Assembly: GCA_017529925.1 (NCBI GenBank)
Contig: JAFXMZ010000024.1
Coordinates: 1 to 64,000 of the forward strand
Direction of reading: 5' to 3'
DNA length: 64,000 nt
DNA from: Clostridiales bacterium
GTDB taxonomy: Bacteria > Bacillota > Clostridia > Saccharofermentanales > Saccharofermentanaceae
Shown here: positions 37,491 through 46,497 of the stretch, piece after piece
How positions within the stretch are numbered: the first letter of the stretch is position 1
Layout of the letters: each line of letters starts with the position of its first letter
Made by a program: the position numbers and the translations under genes
The notes under the pieces: model-generated
Databases searched by the model: none
Told to the model about the DNA's origin: nothing
What the model saw: the letters and a program-made list of their open reading frames with translations, nothing else

Positions 37491-38515
37491 GCGTCCTTAT
37501 CCTCTTTCTTCTCGAAAGAAGACATATCCGGGAGTATGCCCTCCATTACGGCGATAACGCGGTCCTTCACCTTCTCAAAGACCTGATCGCTGCACTCATC
37601 ATTGATGCATATCATCCTGTAGTCTTTTTTCGCAAGAGCTGATTCCATGTCCGCGACATCCTTCTCCTCCGATATGAAGAATGCCCTTCCGTGCCTAAAG
37701 ATATTGCCCGGGACAAAATTGCCCTTGAGCATATTCCAGAGCCTTATGAGGTACATATTGACATCCTCACCGCTCCTGAAACGGTTCCGGCATGTCTTAT
37801 CGAGCAGATTGCCCTCAGCTGCCCACACTTCTTCATAGGATGACCTGAGATAAGGTCTCGGAAAGTGTGGTGTCAGGAATCCGTAAAGATTCGGGAAGGG
37901 CGTTATCCGTGACATAAGATTATAGAAAAAGTATTTTCCGTACTTCGGTGAAAGTATCTTGGAGCGGAGCCTCTTTTTATACTCGCTCCTCTTGAAATGC
38001 TTTCCAAGGGTATTAAAGTCATTGCAGAGTATATGGGAGAATACAGGGTCCCTGCCGCTGCACATTATCGGATATTCCATCAGGATATCGACGGGCATGC
38101 CGTCCCTGAAGAACATATCCTCCTGTGTCTCTGCCGTCAGGAACATATCGTCATTAAAGACAACGAACTGCTCCGACAGTCCCTCGATCCTGTGGAAGTT
38201 GAGTTCTATCGGGTTGGCGCTGAAAACGGGAAGATACTCCTCCGGGATGTAGTCCTTATGATCGATTATCTTAAGACGGGGAGCGGCTGTATCGAGCCAC
38301 TCCGGGATCTGTCCGTCGGATACGAAGAATACATTTCCTGCCCACGGCGCGAACTTATCTATCCCCCTGAAGAGATATTTAAGGAGTTCCCAGTCGCGGA
38401 ATCTCGAGGGGTTCCTGTGATCCGGATCCGTCGAAGCAAACTTATCCCTCTTTGCTGTCCATTCGGGATCGCCGCCGTCTACCCAGTATATGATGATGTC
38501 TGTTCCGGTTTTCAT
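37487..38515 (-). CDS. Stealth-family sugar-phosphate transferase
   Basis: 342 residues. Conserved regions in order: DIIIYWVDGGDPEW (CR1), then FRDWELLKYLFRGIDKFAPW and FFVSDGQIPEWL (CR2), FVVFNDDMFL (CR3) and the late HFPRPYLRSS (CR4-like). Stealth proteins (SacB, CpsY, the GlcNAc-phosphotransferase relatives) join sugars by phosphodiester bonds using UDP-sugar donors. It would make a phosphodiester-containing polymer or side chain. It overlaps its neighbours on both sides by four bases. Confidence 0.92.
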   Translation of the reverse strand: MKTGTDIIIYWVDGGDPEWTAKRDKFASTDPDHRNPSRFRDWELLKYLFRGIDKFAPWAGNVFFVSDGQIPEWLDTAAPRLKIIDHKDYIPEEYLPVFSANPIELNFHRIEGLSEQFVVFNDDMFLTAETQEDMFFRDGMPVDILMEYPIMCSGRDPVFSHILCNDFNTLGKHFKRSEYKKRLRSKILSPKYGKYFFYNLMSRITPFPNLYGFLTPHFPRPYLRSSYEEVWAAEGNLLDKTCRNRFRSGEDVNMYLIRLWNMLKGNFVPGNIFRHGRAFFISEEKDVADMESALAKKDYRMICINDECSDQVFEKVKDRVIAVMEGILPDMSSFEKKEDKDA

Positions 38516-39531
38516 AATGAATAAACCATCCTTACAAGTTTCCTTATCTTCCCCTTAAGGCAGTATGAGAGGAAGACAGATGTTCCCTTTCTCTGAAGGA
38601 GCGAGATCCCGTGGCTCCTGAAAAGGCTCATATACTTCCTTCCGGAGTTCCTGTCGAAATTCTTTACGACGAGATCCTGGAACCTGTCCGCGATCTCATA
38701 GATATTGTCAGTCTCATCCTTCCTTTTATCATCCGAAAGATATTCCCTCTTCCTGTTCCTGACCATCAGGAAATATGTAAAGAACGAAAGGATCGTGAAA
38801 TCAAAGAGCTCCGTGTCTCCGGGATTTCCGTTCGCCTTCTCCTCCCTGATCTTTGAGATGCAGTACTGCCAGTTCTCCCAGGGAAGGGAATCCGCCTCTA
38901 TCTTCTTTGCCGTGGTACTTCCTTCATGGACGACCTGGTTATAGCCCCGGTAACCTGATATCGCGACCTTATCCGTAAGGAAGAACGACAGAAGATTGAA
39001 TGAATTATCCTCATAGAGCTTGCCCGCGGGAAACTCTATCGAATACTTTCTGATGTACTCCGTCCTGTACATCTTCCCGTGATTATTGAGCCTTCTTAAA
39101 GCAGTATCATTACGCTTTGAAGCATAGCTAATAACGTCTATTACCGTTCCGTCCTCGCCGACCTTGTTCTGTCCGCTTATGACGACATCGTTCTTACCGT
39201 TTTCGGTCGCTTTTATGAGAGTCTCTATATAGTCCCGGGCGATATAGTCATCGGAATCTATGAACATCAGATAATCGCCCGTCGCTTCCTTTATACCCAT
39301 ATTCCTTGCAGAAGCCTGACCGCCGTTTTCCTTGTCGATGAGCCTTATCCTTGAGGGGTCCTTTTCGATGTGGCGGAGGATGATGTCCCTTGACGAATCT
39401 GTACTGCCGTCATTTACCATGATCAGCTCGATATTACGGTATGTCTGCCCCATGACCGAACTGATGCATTTGTCGAGATATTTCTCCGTGTTGTAGACGG
39501 CGGATATGACAGAGACCTTGAAAGATTCCAT
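38512..39531 (-). CDS. GT2 glycosyltransferase
   Basis: 339 residues, with VSVISAVYNTEKYLDKCISS, MVNDGSTDSSRD and MFIDSDDYIARDY of the GT-A fold. The C-terminal 100 residues are basic (repeated Arg/Lys) and may bind membrane. It overlaps the Stealth gene by four bases and abuts the GtrB-like gene. Sugar unknown. Confidence 0.9.
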   Translation of the reverse strand: MESFKVSVISAVYNTEKYLDKCISSVMGQTYRNIELIMVNDGSTDSSRDIILRHIEKDPSRIRLIDKENGGQASARNMGIKEATGDYLMFIDSDDYIARDYIETLIKATENGKNDVVISGQNKVGEDGTVIDVISYASKRNDTALRRLNNHGKMYRTEYIRKYSIEFPAGKLYEDNSFNLLSFFLTDKVAISGYRGYNQVVHEGSTTAKKIEADSLPWENWQYCISKIREEKANGNPGDTELFDFTILSFFTYFLMVRNRKREYLSDDKRKDETDNIYEIADRFQDLVVKNFDRNSGRKYMSLFRSHGISLLQRKGTSVFLSYCLKGKIRKLVRMVYSL

Positions 39532-40502
39532 TATTCTTCCTTGCTGTTGATCTCAAGATCGGCAGTGGGCTTCCCGCTGTCGGCATCGCTCTTTCTTACC
39601 CTGTACTGGATATCCTCGAGAAGCTTCCTGTTGGCGGAGATAAGATCTGCCTGAAGTCCCATGATGAAAGTCTGCGTGCCCATCATCATGAGGACAGCTG
39701 CGAGGATCAACGACTGGACATGGCCCGAAGCTCCGAGAACGAGGAATCTTATGCCGAGCGCAAGACCGGGAATGAAGAACAGAGCCGCGATTATACCGAA
39801 GAACTTAAGGGGACGGTACATCATGAAACTCCTGATGATGACGCCTGCGGATCTCTTCATATATGAACCCATGCTCTTGAAGAGCCTCGACTTGCGGAGC
39901 TCGCCGTTCGTCCTTATCGGAACGCTCGTGATGGCTATCCTGTTGCGTCCCGCCTGGATTATCGTCTCGAGCGTATATGTGTACATATTGGTAACGTTTA
40001 TGCGGAGTGCCGCCTCCCTCGAAAATGCGCGGAAGCCGCTGGGTGCATCGGGGATATCGGTCTTGCTCGCCTTCCTTACGACCCATGACCCGAGATGCTG
40101 GAAGACCTTCTTCTTCTTGCTGAAATGCTCAGTCTGGTCGATAGGCCTCTCGCCTATGACTTCATCGGCAACGCCGTCTATGATCGGCCTTATGAGCTTG
40201 GGGATATCCTGGCCGTTATACTGGTTGTCCGCATCGGTATTGACGATGATGTCGGCCCCCAGGTGAAGGCATGCATCAAGGCCCGCCATAAAGCCGTATG
40301 CAAGTCCTTTGTTTCTCTTAAAATTTACTATGTAGTTGACTCCGAGTTTCTTCGCGACTTCGACCGTATTATCGGAGCTTCCGTCGTTGATGATCAGGGT
40401 CTCTATCTCGTCTATTCCTTCGATCTCCTTAGGAAGATCATTGATGGCAACATGAAGCGTCTCCTCTTCATTGTAGCAAGGTATCTGAATGATGAGTTTC
40501 AT
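39531..40502 (-). CDS. GT2 polyprenyl-phosphate-sugar synthase (GtrB/DPM1-like)
   Basis: 323 residues. IIQIPCYNEEETL opens the GT-A domain; INDGSSDNTVEVA, NTDADNQYNG and the SGFRAFSREAA lipid-site region follow. Two C-terminal membrane helices (about 235-300) match the polyprenyl-phosphate-sugar synthases. It is the first gene of its operon, divergent from the GT2 at 40659. No strong -35 was found for it; TATAAA-like boxes lie about 20-25 bases before the start. Confidence 0.88.
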   Translation of the reverse strand: MKLIIQIPCYNEEETLHVAINDLPKEIEGIDEIETLIINDGSSDNTVEVAKKLGVNYIVNFKRNKGLAYGFMAGLDACLHLGADIIVNTDADNQYNGQDIPKLIRPIIDGVADEVIGERPIDQTEHFSKKKKVFQHLGSWVVRKASKTDIPDAPSGFRAFSREAALRINVTNMYTYTLETIIQAGRNRIAITSVPIRTNGELRKSRLFKSMGSYMKRSAGVIIRSFMMYRPLKFFGIIAALFFIPGLALGIRFLVLGASGHVQSLILAAVLMMMGTQTFIMGLQADLISANRKLLEDIQYRVRKSDADSGKPTADLEINSKEE

Positions 40503-40609
40503 GTATGCCCCCTGTATTTATAATAAAAAATGATACATGTTGTATTTTGCCATTAAAAGGCGATAACTTCAAGTTACAGGGCTTTGACGGTGCGGTTACA
40601 CTGCAGTTG

Positions 40610-40618
40610 TGCTATAAT
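40610..40618 (+). promoter_or_regulatory. Extended -10 promoter of the plus-strand GT2 gene
   Basis: TGCTATAAT at 40610-40618, no matching -35 at 17 bases. Transcription would start near 40625, giving a leader of about 34 bases that contains the ribosome site AAGGACGG before the ATG at 40659. Confidence 0.65.
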
Positions 40619-40658
40619 CCGCTCTGAAAAAGACTATATGACAAGGACGGTAAAAAGC

Positions 40659-41681
40659 ATGGCCGCTGAACCGAAAGTCGGGATCATCATCCCCGTATAC
40701 AATTCCGGATCATATCTCAAAGAATGTATCGACAGCCTGATCAGCCAGACGTACGGCAACATCATCATGATGTTCATCGATGACGGTTCTACGGACACTT
40801 CGTGCGAGATCATCCGCAGCTATATGGAGAACGACTCAAGAATCAGGCTTTACGAGAGATCGCATTCCGGCGTGTCCGCCGTCCGTAACTACGGCCTTGA
40901 CCGTGCATTTGAGGACAGTTGTGATTATGTCGCTTTTGTCGATAGCGACGACTGGGTCGAGCCGGATTTTATAGAGAAGCAGGTAACCTGTGCACTTTCC
41001 CATGATGCCGACATCACCGAGTGCGGATCGATCTACGAATATGACACGAAGACCGTAAGAAAGCCTGTATCGGAAAGACTCCTCAAGGGTAATGAGATAA
41101 TCGATGAGATGGTCCATTTCAGGATAACAAACCTTCTTTCCAACAAACTCTTCCGTACGGGATGCTTCGAAGGTATCAGGTTCCCCACCGGCATGAGCTT
41201 CGAGGACATAGCGGTCATGCATGAAGTCTTTTACAGGAGCCGTGTATATGTATCGAACTCCTTTTCGCTGTACCACTACCGCGTAAGAGAGAACAGCCTG
41301 TCGCATACGCTCACTTTCGCCATGCTCTATGACAGATGGGCGGCATACATAAGAAAATATGATTTTCTCGAGTCGAAAGGATTCTTCGAGGACAACCGCG
41401 AACTCCATGACGAGATGCTCAAGAGGGTAGCGATCCCAATAGCGAGGGCTTGGAGATGGGCATACGGCGATCCAAAGGAGATAAGAAGGCAGCATAAGGA
41501 AAAAAGGCAGGAGATGACCGATTTTACCAGAGCCCATTATCCCGTTTTCGGCAAGAAGGGATGGGATCTGTTCCTCCGTGTCGGCATCTTCCTTTCGCGA
41601 TTCAATAACACATTCTCGATCCTGGTCGCATACAGGCTCCAGCAGCTCGTTAATCTCTTCAAGCGCAATAAAACGCCTTAA
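40659..41681 (+). CDS. GT2 glycosyltransferase
   Basis: About 340 residues. VGIIIPVYNSGSYLKECIDS, FIDDGSTDTSCE and FVDSDDWVEPDF define the GT-A core. The ATG at 40659 is preferred, because AAGGACGG lies eight bases upstream and the promoter is at 40610; earlier ATGs read through that ribosome site. Divergent from the operon at 40502. Its C-terminus is basic, probably membrane-associated. Confidence 0.9.
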   Translation: MAAEPKVGIIIPVYNSGSYLKECIDSLISQTYGNIIMMFIDDGSTDTSCEIIRSYMENDSRIRLYERSHSGVSAVRNYGLDRAFEDSCDYVAFVDSDDWVEPDFIEKQVTCALSHDADITECGSIYEYDTKTVRKPVSERLLKGNEIIDEMVHFRITNLLSNKLFRTGCFEGIRFPTGMSFEDIAVMHEVFYRSRVYVSNSFSLYHYRVRENSLSHTLTFAMLYDRWAAYIRKYDFLESKGFFEDNRELHDEMLKRVAIPIARAWRWAYGDPKEIRRQHKEKRQEMTDFTRAHYPVFGKKGWDLFLRVGIFLSRFNNTFSILVAYRLQQLVNLFKRNKTP

Positions 41682-41693
41682 TAAGCATATTAA

Positions 41694-41722
41694 TCGACAT
41701 TCTTTCCGAATGGTGATAAACT
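41694..41722 (+). promoter_or_regulatory. Promoter abutting the DUF4015 gene
   Basis: TCGACA (41694-41699), 17 bases, TAAACT (41717-41722). The -10 ends seven bases before the ATG at 41729, so the transcript would start at or next to the start codon. Confidence 0.45.
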
Positions 41723-41728
41723 TCCCAT

Positions 41729-43123
41729 ATGATTAATGACGGAAGAAAGTACAACTTTAATGAATACCGCAGGGAACAGAGCCGCAGGAGCGGCCGGGGT
41801 CAGCGAAGCGTAAGAAGGCTCCAGAAGCTGTTCGTGACCCTTTCTGTCACTGCAGGCATACTGACGCTCGTCCTCGCAGGAGTCCTCCTCGCGAGACTTG
41901 CAAACAGGAAAGCGGGTGACCCTCTTTTCCGCATCGGGAAGACAACTGCCGTCAGCACTTCCGAGACAGGCGCTACCGATTTTGTACTGACTTCTGAGAC
42001 TGAAGAGACTAAGAAAAAGATCGTCATCCGCGAATCGCTCCCTTCAGACCCGCTGGCGGAATCCTACTGGGGAACTTTGGAAGAGGCGGAGGATCCCCTT
42101 CCCCACGAACACTTCCCCGTTAAGGGCCTCTATCTTAATGCGGCAGTAAATCTCGAAGAGAATATAGAGCTGTGCAAAAGATCCGAGCTCAACACACTCG
42201 TCATTGACCTCAAGGAGAGTGACGGCATCTATTTTGATACTAAGAACGAGACTGCCCTTGCAGTCGGCTCTGGATATGTCAGACCCGTTCTTGACCTTCC
42301 CGCCATCTGCGCGCAGTGCCACGAGAACGACATCCGCGTAATTGCCAGGATCGTATGCTTTAAGGATCCCATGTATGTCAAGTATTATCCGGACAGGGCT
42401 ATCTGCGACAGTGCCGGAAATCCCCTGTATTTCAATAACGAGGGCGGAAATGCATTTGCAAGTCCCTATGATACGAGGAACTGGGAATTCTATATATCCC
42501 TCGCTAAGGAAGCTATCGACATGGGAGTCGACGAGATCCAGTTCGACTACGTGAGATTCCCGACAGGATCCTCAACGACCGGAGCAACTCCATATTACGG
42601 AATAGAGAACGAGGTTCCCGCCAGGACATCCGCGGTCAACAGATTCCTCCAGACGGCAAGGATCGAGATACAGGATAAGCTCGGCGTCCCGCTTTCAGCC
42701 GACATCTTTGGTATCGTCGTCACGAGCTCCTACGACGGAACTGCACTCGGTCAGGACTGGTCCCTGGTCGGAATGACGGGCGTTGACTCGGTCTGCCCCA
42801 TGCTCTATCCGTCCCACTATGCATTCGGTACTATGATGAGCGGAAACACTTTCGACTATCCGGACAAATATCCGTATGATGTTGTCTATAACGCCCTCGC
42901 GGTCAGCGCTGTTCATCACAAGCGCCACGGCTATGCGACGGTAAGGCCATACCTGCAGGCATTTACTGCCGAGTATCTCGGAAAGGATCATTACACCGTA
43001 TATGATTATGATGCGATCAATGACGAGATAAGGGCGCTTCAGGACAGCGGTCTTGAGGAATTCATACTATGGAATGCCACATGCGTTTACCCCGACGGAA
43101 ATTACGGGGGAAATAACGGCTGA
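41729..43123 (+). CDS. Membrane-anchored DUF4015 putative glycoside hydrolase
   Basis: 464 residues. A basic N-terminus and helix at about 35-55 anchor the protein outside. The DUF4015 domain follows: KGLYLNAAVNLEENI, LVIDLKESDG, RVIARIVCFKDP, DEIQFDYVRFP and LYPSHYAFG. The fold is a TIM barrel related to GH13-type hydrolases, and the Asp residues of LKESDG and QFDYVRFP are likely at the active site. No ribosome site is seen before the ATG, which matches the idea of a leaderless start. It precedes serS but may be separately expressed. Confidence 0.88.
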   Translation: MINDGRKYNFNEYRREQSRRSGRGQRSVRRLQKLFVTLSVTAGILTLVLAGVLLARLANRKAGDPLFRIGKTTAVSTSETGATDFVLTSETEETKKKIVIRESLPSDPLAESYWGTLEEAEDPLPHEHFPVKGLYLNAAVNLEENIELCKRSELNTLVIDLKESDGIYFDTKNETALAVGSGYVRPVLDLPAICAQCHENDIRVIARIVCFKDPMYVKYYPDRAICDSAGNPLYFNNEGGNAFASPYDTRNWEFYISLAKEAIDMGVDEIQFDYVRFPTGSSTTGATPYYGIENEVPARTSAVNRFLQTARIEIQDKLGVPLSADIFGIVVTSSYDGTALGQDWSLVGMTGVDSVCPMLYPSHYAFGTMMSGNTFDYPDKYPYDVVYNALAVSAVHHKRHGYATVRPYLQAFTAEYLGKDHYTVYDYDAINDEIRALQDSGLEEFILWNATCVYPDGNYGGNNG

Positions 43124-43180
43124 TTGGTGATAGAATAATTAAGTTGCTTTATAAAAGCTCATTTTGAAGGAGGATCGATC

Positions 43181-44479
43181 ATGATCGACATTAAGTTCTT
43201 GCGTGCCGAACCCGACACGGTCAGAGAAAACATCAAAAAGAAGTTCCAGGACGATAAGCTCCCCCTTGTCGACGAAGTATTAACTCTCGACAAGGAATTC
43301 AGGGAATCCAAGTCCCGCGCAGAATACTTAAGAAGCCAGAGGAATTCCCTTTCCAAGCAGATCGGAATGCTCATGGGACAGGGTAAGAAGGATGAAGCTG
43401 AGGAAGTAAAGGCTCAGGTATCCTCCATGGCAGGCGAGCTCGAGGAACTTTCCGCTAAGGAAACTGAGCTTTCCGAGAAGATCGATAAGATCATGAGGGT
43501 CATCCCCAACATCATCGACCCTTCAGTTCCGATCGGTAAGGACGACTCCGAGAATGTCGAGAACGAGAGGTTCGGTGAGCCTGTTGTACCCGACTTCGAG
43601 ATCCCTTACCATGTTGACATCATGGAGAATCTCGACGGCATCGAGCTCGATCCCGCAAGAGAAACGAGCGGCAACGGCTTCTATTACCTCAAGGGCGATA
43701 TCGCGAGACTTCACTCCGCGATCCTCTCATATGCAAGGGATTTCATGATCGACAGAGGATTTACCTACTATATCCCGCCCTTCATGATCCGCTCGAGCGT
43801 CGTCAACGGCGTTATGAGCTTCGCCGAGATGGAGAATATGATGTACAAGATCGAGGGCGAGGACCTATATCTCATCGGAACATCCGAGCATTCCATGATC
43901 GGAAAGTTCATCAATTCATTCACAGATGAGGACAAGCTCCCTCTTACACTCACATCCTACTCCCCCTGCTTCCGTAAGGAAGTCGGCGCTCACGGCATCG
44001 AGGAGAGAGGCGTTTACCGTATCCACCAGTTCGAGAAGCAGGAGATGATCGTCGTATGTAAGCCCGAGGAGTCCATGCAGTGGTACGAGAAGCTCTACAT
44101 GAATACAGTTGATTTCTTCAGAAGCCTCGATATCCCCGTAAGGACACTCGAGTGCTGCTCCGGCGACCTGGCAGACCTTAAGGTCAAGTCCTGCGACGTA
44201 GAGGCCTGGTCTCCCAGACAGAAGAAGTATTTCGAGGTCGGTTCCTGCTCCAACCTGGGTGATGCCCAGGCAAGAAGGCTCGGGATCAGGGTAAGGCCTT
44301 CCGACAAGTCAAAGGGCAACTACCTCGCCCACACTCTCAACAATACTGTTGTTGCTCCTCCGAGGATGCTGATCGCATTCCTTGAGAACAACCTTAACGA
44401 GGACGGCTCCGTCAGGATACCTCTCCCCCTGCGCATGTACATGGGCGGCAAGAGCGTCATCGAGGTGCCCGCGAAGTAA
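43181..44479 (+). CDS. serS: Seryl-tRNA synthetase
   Basis: 432 residues, full length. Class II aaRS: N-terminal coiled arm (about 25-105) that holds tRNA-Ser, motif 2 CFRKEVGAHGIEERGVYRIH and motif 3 NTVVAPPRMLIAFLEN. It charges tRNA-Ser and tRNA-Sec with serine. AAGGAGGATCGATC precedes the ATG. A terminator follows the gene. It is a housekeeping anchor between two polysaccharide regions. Confidence 0.97.
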   Translation: MIDIKFLRAEPDTVRENIKKKFQDDKLPLVDEVLTLDKEFRESKSRAEYLRSQRNSLSKQIGMLMGQGKKDEAEEVKAQVSSMAGELEELSAKETELSEKIDKIMRVIPNIIDPSVPIGKDDSENVENERFGEPVVPDFEIPYHVDIMENLDGIELDPARETSGNGFYYLKGDIARLHSAILSYARDFMIDRGFTYYIPPFMIRSSVVNGVMSFAEMENMMYKIEGEDLYLIGTSEHSMIGKFINSFTDEDKLPLTLTSYSPCFRKEVGAHGIEERGVYRIHQFEKQEMIVVCKPEESMQWYEKLYMNTVDFFRSLDIPVRTLECCSGDLADLKVKSCDVEAWSPRQKKYFEVGSCSNLGDAQARRLGIRVRPSDKSKGNYLAHTLNNTVVAPPRMLIAFLENNLNEDGSVRIPLPLRMYMGGKSVIEVPAK

Positions 44480-44504
44480 TTCACTATTTCAGCCAGGTGT
44501 TAAC

Positions 44505-44537
44505 GGGCCGTCCTGCTGTGGGACGGCCTATTTTATT
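44505..44537 (+). terminator. Intrinsic terminator after serS
   Basis: GGCCGTCC (44506-44513), loop TGCTGT, GGACGGCC (44521-44528) then TATTTTATTG. Strong GC stem. Confidence 0.88.
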
Positions 44538-44580
44538 GAGGTTTTTATTCCCTGAATACCCGCGGCCTGCATTCCTGTGC

Positions 44581-44781
44581 CTCCGGTATACTATTTTTCG
44601 CTTTTTTGTAAATTGGTATACCAGAATCAAAGATTCGGTATACTATTTTTCAATTGGAAGGAGAATAGTATACCGATTTCAGGTTTTCGGTATACTAAAC
44701 CGCAAAAACACTAAAAACAGTATACTGAAGACGTCTTTTAAGTATACTATTTCATGTTTTCTATAGATTTAGTATACCGCA
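44581..44781. repeat. GTATAC array 3 (52-bp period, eight sites)
   Basis: GTATAC starts at 44586, 44616, 44638, 44668, 44690, 44720, 44742 and 44772, spacings 30, 22, 30, 22, 30, 22, 30. Same phase and element structure as array 2. The spacer TGAAGACGTCTT here resembles CGAAGACGTCGT in array 1 and TGAAGACATTAT in array 2, so spacers have common descent or function. It lies between two convergent genes (serS and rpmB). The rest of 44480-44937 holds the two terminators and about 100 bases in which I see nothing. Confidence 0.95.
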
Positions 44782-44880
44782 GCCGACTGCATCTAACTTA
44801 TTGCCTATACTTAATGCCTTATACCTTCTGCCTTCACCCTACACACGTCCCCTTTCTAACGCAGGGAAATGATCAAAGGC

Positions 44881-44910
44881 TAACAAAAAAGGAGCCCTCA
44901 GGCTCCTTTT
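44881..44910 (-). terminator. Intrinsic terminator after rpmB
   Basis: AAAAGGAGCC (44887-44896), loop CTCA, GGCTCCTTTT (44901-44910). On the minus strand the stem is followed by TTTTTTGTTA. It can also form in the plus direction. Confidence 0.85.
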
Positions 44911-44937
44911 GTTGATTCGGTAATCTTAAATATCAGA

Positions 44938-45135
44938 TCATGCTCTCTTAACGAGTCCGGATCTGAGGCATCTTGTGCAGACATTCATCGTCTTAGGAGT
45001 GCCGTCTACTACTACCTTAACGCTGTGAACGTTAGGCTTCTGCGTTGTGAGGGCACGACGTGAGATCTGCGAACGTGTAATGCTTATCTTTCTACCGAAA
45101 AATGTATCCTTCTGACAGACTTCACACTTAGCCAT
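44938..45135 (-). CDS. rpmB: 50S ribosomal protein L28
   Basis: 65 residues: MAKCEVCQKDTFFGRKIS, then RRALTTQKPNVHSVKVVVDG and the C-terminal VCTRCLRSG. It has two Cys pairs (CEVC, CTRC), so this is the zinc-binding (C+) form of L28. The start at 45135 is set by AGGAGG; the longer frame to 45210 overlaps the promoter. Part of the large ribosomal subunit. Confidence 0.96.
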   Translation of the reverse strand: MAKCEVCQKDTFFGRKISITRSQISRRALTTQKPNVHSVKVVVDGTPKTMNVCTRCLRSGLVKRA

Positions 45136-45188
45136 TTGGAAACACCTCCTATTCGATTTAATGTCCATTTCTATAAAACGCAAAAAGA

Positions 45189-45217
45189 ATGATAACACAA
45201 GACCTCGCATCTTGCAA
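45189..45217 (-). promoter_or_regulatory. SigA promoter of rpmB
   Basis: On the minus strand TTGCAA (45212-45217), 17 bases, TATCAT (45189-45194). It lies between the NlpC/P60-like gene and rpmB; leader about 45 bases. Confidence 0.75.
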
Positions 45218-45237
45218 CCGTTTTTTATTGCGCTTTT

Positions 45238-46497
45238 TTATTGCGAGAATACTCTCCTTACCTCGACTATCCTGTCACATATATCACTTCTCGAGTTAAA
45301 GCTCCTCAGTCTGATGGTCGTTCCCGCCTGTGAGACCATGAGAAGAGTCCCTTTGTCGGTGCAGACGGCCATCTCATAGACTACGTTCGAATCGGCAGAT
45401 CCGTAGGGGCTTCTGAGGAATACTATATCTCCCGGGATTATCGAATCTATGACAAGTTCTTCAGTAACGACGTCATACTGAAGTTCGACGGCATTACCCA
45501 TCTTCCTCTGTCCCTGTACGGTCCTGGGCATCGGAACGCCGTTTACGCACGAACAGATGTACACAAGACCGTTGATCGATATCCCGTCCATCGTTATGCC
45601 ATTCTGAAGATATTTGGAATTAACAAGGCTCAATGCGGATGAGACAAAGTATCTTACCGATACCTGTTCGATCTCTTCTCTGGGGTCGATCTCGATAACA
45701 CCTGACGATCCTATCCATCCTGTACCGCCTCCCGGGAGGGATACCTGATACACACCGTCTCTTTTTACATCCGCATAAAGTACCGTGTTCATCATGACCT
45801 TCGTTATCAGCGTTCCCTGGCTGGCATGCGTCATTATATTCTTCACATTCTCGGATACGACGAGCTTATACTCATGCTTATCAGGCTCGACGGAATCAGT
45901 CCCTTTGCACAGGCACGATGTCTTTATATATCCTCTTATACCGTCGGTCGTCGTAACATATGTAAAACCGTTTCCCGAATCCTCTTCCTCAACTTTAACG
46001 GGTTCATTATAGAGCACCTGCGTGATAACATCAGATGTCACGACCGGACTCGCATTGATATTGGCTGACGTCTTGCAGACGACCATATAGGATGAGTCAT
46101 ATTCCTCGTGGACCTCTTTTTCTACGAAGAGCTCGATGGCCGTTCCCTTGAAGAATCCGGGAAGGATCTTGGGAAGTATATAGAATACGGATGCAACGAG
46201 AAGAGCCGTTACCGCGAGAGCTATAAGGAATCTGAGGAAGATATGCCTCTTGCCCTTTCTGACAGATGCCTGGCTGCTGTCGAGGCCCCACGATTCATAC
46301 ATGTCCTCAGGCTGTCCGTAATCACCTTCGGGGTTGTAATCCTCCTTGAGAAAAGAAGCGGCATCCTCCACATGGCGGACCTTTTTCTCCTTTATCTCAA
46401 ATTCAAGATCGCCCGTCTTTCTCCTTATGCGGGCGTCCCTTATCCTGTCTATAAGCCCTTTACCGGGCTTTATTCCGTTCTTTTCACTCTTCTTCAT
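45238..46497 (-). CDS. Membrane-anchored protein with SH3-like domains and an inactive NlpC/P60-like domain
   Basis: 419 residues. A basic cytoplasmic N-terminus (about 1-90) is followed by one membrane helix (FLRFLIALAVTALLVASVFYIL, about 88-110, split for reading), then two SH3b-like units (about 135-280), then an NlpC/P60-like domain. In that domain the nucleophile motif DCSGL reads SINGL, so the Cys is Ile; the GDIVFL segment is kept, but the catalytic His position (usually HVGIY) reads YEMAV. It looks like a pseudoenzyme binding wall or regulating hydrolases. The start overlaps acpS by 14 bases and has no clear ribosome site. Confidence 0.72.
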   Translation of the reverse strand: MKKSEKNGIKPGKGLIDRIRDARIRRKTGDLEFEIKEKKVRHVEDAASFLKEDYNPEGDYGQPEDMYESWGLDSSQASVRKGKRHIFLRFLIALAVTALLVASVFYILPKILPGFFKGTAIELFVEKEVHEEYDSSYMVVCKTSANINASPVVTSDVITQVLYNEPVKVEEEDSGNGFTYVTTTDGIRGYIKTSCLCKGTDSVEPDKHEYKLVVSENVKNIMTHASQGTLITKVMMNTVLYADVKRDGVYQVSLPGGGTGWIGSSGVIEIDPREEIEQVSVRYFVSSALSLVNSKYLQNGITMDGISINGLVYICSCVNGVPMPRTVQGQRKMGNAVELQYDVVTEELVIDSIIPGDIVFLRSPYGSADSNVVYEMAVCTDKGTLLMVSQAGTTIRLRSFNSRSDICDRIVEVRRVFSQ

